Source: Pseudomonas viridiflava
GTDB lineage: Bacteria; Pseudomonadota; Gammaproteobacteria; Pseudomonadales; Pseudomonadaceae
Assembly (NCBI RefSeq): GCF_900591205.1
Contig: NZ_UUPU01000064.1
Span: 1 to 64,000, forward strand
Reading direction: 5' to 3'
Length of the DNA stretch: 64,000 nt
Position 1 is the stretch's first letter, and each line of letters opens with the position of its first letter. Below are positions 58,703-64,000 of this stretch, piece by piece. Position numbers and translations under genes: made by a program. The notes below the pieces were generated by a model that had not been told where the DNA came from, made no database searches, and saw only the letters and a list, made by a program, of their open reading frames with translations.

Positions 58703-61246
58703 ATGAATAAACCGCTGAAAAACCTGATCGTCGTTGGCAATGGCATGGTCGGTCACCATTGTGTGGAGCAACTGATCGAGCGCGGCGCGCTGCAGCATTA
58801 TCAGTTGCATGTGTTCAGCGAAGAGCCGATGCGCGCTTATGACCGTGTGCATCTGTCCGAGTACTTCACTGGCCGCGATGCCGAGTCGCTGGCATTGTCC
58901 GAGGCGTCGCTGTATCAGACGCCGGGTGTGACCTTGCACCTGGGCGTGCCGGTGTTGGAGATCGACCGTGCCCGCCGTGAAGTGATCACAGCCAATGGCT
59001 GCGTGGCGTATGAACACTTGGTGCTGGCTACCGGCTCTTACCCGTTCGTGCCGCCAATCGAAGGCGCCGAGGGCAATTCGCGCCTGGTGTACCGTACCCT
59101 GCAAGACCTCGATGCGATCCGCGCTGCGGCGGCCAACGCCCGGCGTGGGGTGGTGGTCGGCGGTGGCCTGTTGGGCCTGGAGGCCGCCAACGCCCTGAAG
59201 AGCCTGGGCCTTGAGGCGCATGTGGTGGAGTTCGCGCCGCGCCTGATGCCAGTGCAACTGGATGATTTTGGCGGCCTGGCGCTCAAGGCTCAGATTGAAC
59301 GCCTCGGCGTCGGCGTGCACTTGTCCCGCGCGACTGCCTCGATCAGCGCGGGCGAGCAGTACCGCTACCGCATGAACTTTGCCAATGACGAATTTCTGGA
59401 AACCGACCTGATTGTGTTCTCCGCCGGGATCCGCGCCCAGGATGCCCTGGCCCGCCAGGCCGGCCTTGAGATTGGCCCACGCGGTGGCGTGGTGATCAAT
59501 GACGAGTGCCTGAGCTGCGACCCGCATATCTACGCGATCGGCGAGTGCGCGTCCTGGAACGGCAGCCTGTTCGGCCTGGTCGCACCGGGCTACCAGATGG
59601 CGCGTGGCGTGGCCGCGCTGTTGTGCGAGCAAGCCGCCGAGCCCTTTATCGGGGCCGATATGTCGACCAAGCTCAAATTGCTGGGGGTGGACGTGGGCTC
59701 CATCGGCGACGCCCACGCCCACACGCCGGGTGCGCGCAGCTACCAATTTATCGACGAGGCCAGCGCCAGCTACCGCCGCCTGGTGGTGGATGCGAGTGGC
59801 AAGCACGTGATCGGCGCGGTGCTGGTCGGCGACAACAGCTACTACGACACCCTGCTGCAATACATGCAGAACAGCATCGCGCTGCCGTCGGAACCGGCCA
59901 GCCTGATCCTGCCGTCCTCGTCTGGCGCACCCACCCTCGGCCCGGGCGCCTTGCCGGAGTCGGCCACGGTTTGCTCGTGCCATAACGTGACCAAAGGCGC
60001 GATCTGCTCGGCTATTGACGGCGGTTGCAGCGACCTCGGTTTGCTCAAATCCCAGACCAAGGCGTGCACCGGCTGCGGTGGCTGCGCCGGGTTGCTCAAG
60101 CAGGTGTTCGAGCATGAGCTGATTGCCCGTGGCGTCAGCGTCGACAAAAGCCTGTGCGAACATTTCGCCTACACCCGGCAGGAGCTGTATGCCCTGGTGC
60201 GCGTGGAAGGGGTGACCACGTTCGAGGAACTGCTGGCCAAACACGGGCGTGGCCACACCGGTTGCGATGTGTGCAAACCCGCCGTGGGCTCGATCCTGGC
60301 CTCGTGCTGGAACCAGCCGATCATGGACGCCTCCCTGGTGCCGCTGCAGGACACCAACGACACCTTCATGGCCAATATGCAGAAGAACGGCACCTATTCG
60401 GTGGTGCCGCGTATTCCGGGCGGTGAGATCACAGCCGACAAGCTGATCGTGATCGGCGAGGTGGCGAAGAAATACCAGCTGTACACCAAAATAACCGGCG
60501 GCCAGCGCATCGACCTGTTTGGCGCGCAGCTGCATGAGCTGCCGGATATCTGGGCCGAGCTGATCGCCGCCGGCTTTGAAACCGGGCATGCCTATGGCAA
60601 GTCCACGCGTACGGTGAAGTCTTGCGTGGGCAGTACCTGGTGCCGCTACGGCGTGCAGGACAGCGTGAAAATGGCGCTGCTGATCGAGGACCGCTACAAG
60701 GGCCTGCGCTCGCCGCACAAGCTCAAATTTGCGGTGTCCGGTTGCACCCGCGAGTGCGCCGAAGCCCAGAGCAAAGACGTGGGCGTGATCGCCACGGAGA
60801 AGGGCTGGAACCTCTATATCGCCGGCAATGGCGGCATGCGCCCACGCCATGCGGAACTGTTCGCCACCGACCTAGATGACGCCACGCTGATCCAGTACAT
60901 CGACCGCTTCCTGATGTTCTACATCCGCACCGCCGACAAGTTACAGCGCACCTCGGTGTGGCGCGAAAGCCTGGAAGGCGGCCTGGATTTCCTCAAGGAC
61001 GTGATCCTGCACGACAGCCTGGGGCTGGGCGCGGAACTCGAAGCGCAGATGCAGCTGGTGGTGGACCGCTATGAATGCGAGTGGGCCAACGCCCTCAAGG
61101 ACCCGGAAAAACTCAAGCGTTTCCGCACCTTCGTCAACGACAAACGCCCAGACCCGGACATCCACTTTGTCCAGGAGCGCGGCCAGCGCCGTCCGATCAT
61201 GGCTGCTGAACTCAACCTGATTCCCGTCATCGAGGAGATTGCCTGA
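58703..61246 (+). CDS. nirB: Assimilatory nitrite reductase (NAD(P)H), large subunit
   Basis: An 847-residue cytosolic enzyme that reduces nitrite to ammonia, the same length as E. coli NirB. In order: FAD/NAD(P)H domain (about 1-320, LIVVGNGMVGHHCVEQL), a BFD-like [2Fe-2S] domain (CSCHNVTKGAICSAI...CTGCGGC, about 425-460), and sulfite/nitrite reductase domains with sirohaem and [4Fe-4S] ligands C641, C647, C681 and C685 (CVGSTWC...CTREC). The start is ATG 58703; a GTG three codons upstream is possible. Its TGA overlaps the nirD ATG by one base. Controlled by the leader described above. Confidence 0.96.
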   Translation: MNKPLKNLIVVGNGMVGHHCVEQLIERGALQHYQLHVFSEEPMRAYDRVHLSEYFTGRDAESLALSEASLYQTPGVTLHLGVPVLEIDRARREVITANGCVAYEHLVLATGSYPFVPPIEGAEGNSRLVYRTLQDLDAIRAAAANARRGVVVGGGLLGLEAANALKSLGLEAHVVEFAPRLMPVQLDDFGGLALKAQIERLGVGVHLSRATASISAGEQYRYRMNFANDEFLETDLIVFSAGIRAQDALARQAGLEIGPRGGVVINDECLSCDPHIYAIGECASWNGSLFGLVAPGYQMARGVAALLCEQAAEPFIGADMSTKLKLLGVDVGSIGDAHAHTPGARSYQFIDEASASYRRLVVDASGKHVIGAVLVGDNSYYDTLLQYMQNSIALPSEPASLILPSSSGAPTLGPGALPESATVCSCHNVTKGAICSAIDGGCSDLGLLKSQTKACTGCGGCAGLLKQVFEHELIARGVSVDKSLCEHFAYTRQELYALVRVEGVTTFEELLAKHGRGHTGCDVCKPAVGSILASCWNQPIMDASLVPLQDTNDTFMANMQKNGTYSVVPRIPGGEITADKLIVIGEVAKKYQLYTKITGGQRIDLFGAQLHELPDIWAELIAAGFETGHAYGKSTRTVKSCVGSTWCRYGVQDSVKMALLIEDRYKGLRSPHKLKFAVSGCTRECAEAQSKDVGVIATEKGWNLYIAGNGGMRPRHAELFATDLDDATLIQYIDRFLMFYIRTADKLQRTSVWRESLEGGLDFLKDVILHDSLGLGAELEAQMQLVVDRYECEWANALKDPEKLKRFRTFVNDKRPDPDIHFVQERGQRRPIMAAELNLIPVIEEIA

Positions 61247-61608
61247 TGAACCAGCCCAACCCGCAGCGAAACCTCGCCACCTGGAAAAGCGTGTGCAATG
61301 AGCAAGACCTGGTGCGCGACTCCGGCGTGGTGGTGTGGCTGGACGGCGCGCAGGTGGCGCTGTTCTACCTGCCGGGCGCGCAGGAGCAGACGCTCTACGC
61401 CATCGACAACCATGACCCGCAATCCGGTGCCAACGTGATCGGTCGCGGCCTGGTCGGCAGCATCAAGGGCGAGTTGGTGGTGGCCGCGCCGATCTACAAG
61501 CAGCATTATCGCTTGCAGGATGGGCAGTGCCTGGAGGCGCCAAATCAGCGGCTTAGGGTATGGCCGGTGCGGCTCAACGACGGCATAGTAGAACTCGCTC
61601 TGGACTGA
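61246..61608 (+). CDS. nirD: Nitrite reductase small subunit
   Basis: A 120-residue Rieske-fold protein. It lacks the Cys-His pairs of true Rieske proteins (IDNHDPQSGANVIGRGLVG in that place), which is normal for NirD. GAGGAG lies 8 nt before the ATG and the start overlaps the nirB stop, so the subunits are coupled. A REP follows; no further nas gene is downstream. Confidence 0.94.
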   Translation: MNQPNPQRNLATWKSVCNEQDLVRDSGVVVWLDGAQVALFYLPGAQEQTLYAIDNHDPQSGANVIGRGLVGSIKGELVVAAPIYKQHYRLQDGQCLEAPNQRLRVWPVRLNDGIVELALD

Positions 61609-61624
61609 CACACCTGGGGCTGAG

Positions 61625-61714
61625 TGTGGGAGGGGGCTTGCTCCCGATGAGGGAGTGTCAGTGACTGATTCATCTACTGACACCCCCTCATCGGGAGCAA
61701 GCCCCCTCCCACAT
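61625..61714. repeat. Short-type REP doublet, CTCCC variant
   Basis: TGTGGGAGGGGGCTTGCTCCCGA is mirrored by TCGGGAGCAAGCCCCCTCCCACA. It lies between the convergent nirD and substrate-binding-protein genes. Confidence 0.88.
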
Positions 61715-61742
61715 TTCTGTATTGCGTTTCAGCCAATGGATC

Positions 61743-63074
61743 TTACTGCTCCTTGCTGCAATCCCTCGGCGTAATGCCCTTCTCCTTGGCGTACTGCGCG
61801 GCCGATGCTTCGATGATCGGCCGCAGCAGTGCGCGGTCGGCCTGGACCCAATCACTGATCAGGTTCCAGCGCTGGCCATCCCACTGCTGGAAGCGCACGG
61901 CGCCGCCGCCTTCATGGTCGGCGCAGGACAGTTTCAGCGGTTGTACCAGGCCCTTGGCGCCCAGCGCTTGCAGCCGCGCATCGTCCAGGTTCAGGTGCTC
62001 GAACCCCCAGCGCACTTGCTCGCCGGTGAGCGGCTTTTGACCGTATTTTTCCTGGGCCAGGCGCAGTGCCTCGACATTCAGAATGCCGTTGACCACGCCC
62101 AGGTTGTAATACACGGTGCCAAAACGCTTGGGGTCGGCCAGGTTGCCCTTGCCCGTATCCACCACACTTTGCTTGATGCCTTGCAGCACCGGGAAGTCAG
62201 TGCCCGAAGGGTGGGTGGTGATCGAGATAAAGCCCTTGGCGGCAGCACCGGCCGGCACCACGTCTTCTTCCGAGTTGCTCCAGATATTGCCGATGATGTG
62301 ATCCGCCGGGTAACCGACTTTTTGCGCGGATTTGAGCGCTACCGGGTTCATCACGCCCCAGCCGCGCAGGATCACCCAGTCCGGTTTCAGGCGGCGAATA
62401 TTCAGCCACTGCGATTGTTGTTCGTTGCCGGGGTGCGGTACTTCAAGCAGGGTCAGTTCGAAACCGGCATTTTTCGCCAGGGTTTCCAGGACGCCGTTGG
62501 TTTCCTTGCCGTACGGCGAGCCATGGTACAGCACCGCGATTTTTTTGCCCTTGAGCTTGTCGGCGCCGCCTTCGCGTTGGCCGATGTAATTGATGATCGC
62601 CGAGACTTCCGAATACGGGTTGAGCTGCAGCGGGAACACGTAGGGGAACACGCTGCCGTCGGTGGAGTCGGTGCGGCCGTGGTTGATGGTGATCAGCGGC
62701 AACTTGTCGGCCGTCGAGCGTTCCAGTGTGGCGTAGGCGATGCCCACCGACAGCGGGTTAGTGGCTGCGGCCGGAGCACCATTGAGCCCGCCCTTGAGGC
62801 GTTCATAGCATTCGACGCCTTTTTCCACCACGTACTCGGTTTCGCATTCACTCCAGGTCAACTTGACGCCGTTCACCCCGCCCTTTGCGTTGATGTATTG
62901 CAGATAGTCGATAAACCCGCCGAAGAAGCCCGTGCCGCCGGCGGCGTAGGGGCCGACCCGGTAGCTCTGCAAGGGGAAGTATTGTTCGTTGGCAGCCTGG
63001 GCACCGGCCGAGAGCCCGGCGGTGATCAAAGCCAGGCCCAATGCCAGGCGGCGCAGCGCTGTACGGTGTGTCAT
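61743..63074 (-). CDS. ABC transporter substrate-binding protein, branched-chain/amide type
   Basis: A 443-residue periplasmic binding protein (type I fold) with a signal peptide (to about residue 27, GLSAGAQAAN). QSYRVGPYAAGGTGFFGGFIDYLQYINAKGGVNGVKL starts the first lobe; VGYPADHIIGNIWSNSEEDVVP lies in the second. The LivK/UrtA/AmiC superfamily binds amino acids, urea or amides; this one is divergent enough that the ligand is open. A LivM-type permease lies downstream in transcription order before it, 57 bp away on the same strand. Confidence 0.88.
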   Translation of the reverse strand: MTHRTALRRLALGLALITAGLSAGAQAANEQYFPLQSYRVGPYAAGGTGFFGGFIDYLQYINAKGGVNGVKLTWSECETEYVVEKGVECYERLKGGLNGAPAAATNPLSVGIAYATLERSTADKLPLITINHGRTDSTDGSVFPYVFPLQLNPYSEVSAIINYIGQREGGADKLKGKKIAVLYHGSPYGKETNGVLETLAKNAGFELTLLEVPHPGNEQQSQWLNIRRLKPDWVILRGWGVMNPVALKSAQKVGYPADHIIGNIWSNSEEDVVPAGAAAKGFISITTHPSGTDFPVLQGIKQSVVDTGKGNLADPKRFGTVYYNLGVVNGILNVEALRLAQEKYGQKPLTGEQVRWGFEHLNLDDARLQALGAKGLVQPLKLSCADHEGGGAVRFQQWDGQRWNLISDWVQADRALLRPIIEASAAQYAKEKGITPRDCSKEQ

Positions 63075-63131
63075 GGAGGCGGTTCCTCGGGAGAAGCTGG
63101 GGGTTGGGGGTTGGGTAAGAACGCAGCGAAT

Positions 63132-64000
63132 TCAGTAACGTAACGGCCAGGCCCTGGCCCGCTGGCGAAAGCGTTGCCACAGCCGCGCCAGGCCCTCCGG
63201 CTCCTTGATCAGGAAGGCGATGATCAGGGCGCCGAACAGCATCTTCTGGATGTTTTCCAGTTGGCCGGCGTCCATCAGCCCGGCGGGCAGCAGGGCGAAC
63301 AGGTTGCCCAGCAGGATCGGGAACAGCACGATGAACGCGGCCCCCAGGAAGTTGCCAAGCACGCTGCCCAGGCCGCCGATAATGATGATGAACAGCACCT
63401 GGAATGAGCGGCTCAGGTCAAAGCCGTGGGGCTCTACCGTGCCGAGGTAGGCGAACGCCCACAACGAACCGGCGACGCCCAGGTAAAACCCGCTGATCGC
63501 AAACGCCAGCAACTTGGTTTTCAACAGGCGAATACCGATCACGGCGGCGGCGGTGTCCATGTCGCGCACGGCCATCCAGTTGCGGCCCAGTTCGCTTCGC
63601 ACCAGGTTTTTACCCAGCCAGAACAACCCGGCCACCACCGCCAGGGTCAGCACGTAGCGGCCTCGCGGTGAGCTGAAGTCCAGCCCTGCAATCAGTAAAG
63701 GCGGCGAGGTGATCACGCCCGAGGCGTTATCGTTGGTAAACCAACTGAAGCGGGTGAGTACCCACTCCACCACGAACTGCGCGGCCAGGGTCGCCACCAA
63801 TAAGTAGAAGCCTTTGATGCGCAGGCTCGGCAAGCCGAAGAGCACCGCCACCAGCGCGGCGATCACGCCGCCCAGGGCGAAGCTCACCAGCAGCGGCAAA
63901 CCGGGCACGCGCAATTGCAGGTTATAGGCGGCGAACGCGCCTACCGCCATAAACGCCGCCGAGCCGAGGGAGAGCTGCCCGGCATACCCGGTCAGCAGGT
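63132..64000 (-). CDS. LivM-type ABC permease, partial at the window edge
   Basis: The 3' part (about 289 codons) of an inner-membrane permease of the branched-chain amino-acid type. The visible part begins LLTGYAGQLSLGSAAFMAVGAFAAY, the permease signature, and ends FLIKEPEGLARLWQRFRQR, the usual LivM tail. The coding frame is open to the end of the window, so the start and further transporter genes (LivH, LivG, LivF) probably lie beyond 64000. Together with the binding protein it forms an uptake operon. Confidence 0.92.
   Translation of the reverse strand, partial: LLTGYAGQLSLGSAAFMAVGAFAAYNLQLRVPGLPLLVSFALGGVIAALVAVLFGLPSLRIKGFYLLVATLAAQFVVEWVLTRFSWFTNDNASGVITSPPLLIAGLDFSSPRGRYVLTLAVVAGLFWLGKNLVRSELGRNWMAVRDMDTAAAVIGIRLLKTKLLAFAISGFYLGVAGSLWAFAYLGTVEPHGFDLSRSFQVLFIIIIGGLGSVLGNFLGAAFIVLFPILLGNLFALLPAGLMDAGQLENIQKMLFGALIIAFLIKEPEGLARLWQRFRQRARAWPLRY

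Overview
The window looks like chromosomal DNA of a fluorescent pseudomonad, most likely the Pseudomonas fluorescens group. The evidence is GC-rich codon use, a 1622-residue NAD-dependent glutamate dehydrogenase, an 869-residue AcnB, an ampC/ampR pair of Pseudomonas type, a nitrate reductase fused to a flavoprotein, and 14 REP/REPIN-like inverted repeats of two sequence types between genes. I see no rRNA, tRNA, insertion sequence, prophage or CRISPR array. The species is an inference.

Layout: 1-6000 holds a small unknown gene and gdhB. 6000-9000 has two GntR/FCD regulators and a DctA-type transporter. 9200-12500 has tag, a secreted cupin protein and a MocR regulator divergent from an AhpD-like gene. 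12600-18000 has an SDR/phosphotransferase operon, a TetR/2-hydroxyacid dehydrogenase pair and an amino-acid transporter. 18000-24400 has acnB, a DUF1289 gene, uspE with an ANR/FNR box, miaE and an MFS gene. 24500-31500 has a two-component system, a GFA protein, ampC/ampR, a DUF2252 gene and a dienelactone hydrolase. 31500-48000 is a mosaic of small metabolic genes, transporters and their regulators (MocR, AraC), with an amidase, an SMP-30 lactonase, a diguanylate cyclase, ProP and a sugar-acid type MFS. 48000-54000 has a MarR-GNAT fusion with a twin operator, a sorbosone dehydrogenase-like lipoprotein operon, a UV damage endonuclease and a chemoreceptor. 54100-61600 is the nitrate/nitrite assimilation locus, and 61700-64000 begins a branched-chain-type ABC transporter.

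The strongest regulatory signal is the 571-bp region between nasA and nirB. Each gene has its own sigma-54 promoter (GG-N10-GC). About 7-8 nt after each predicted transcription start comes a hairpin with an A-N-N-G hexaloop, then a second such hairpin whose 3' arm overlaps an intrinsic terminator just ahead of the gene. This is the architecture of ANTAR-protein (NasT/NasR) antitermination, present here as two independent divergent leaders separated by a REP element. Nitrate would be reduced by the NasA-flavoprotein fusion and nitrite by NirBD. Both would be under nitrogen limitation (NtrC/sigma-54) and nitrate-dependent antitermination. No nasT gene lies in the window.

Starts were moved from the longest open frame where a ribosome binding site or family length supported it (for example GTG for acnB and for the second GntR gene). 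Function calls come from recognised motifs and family memory. No database search was run.
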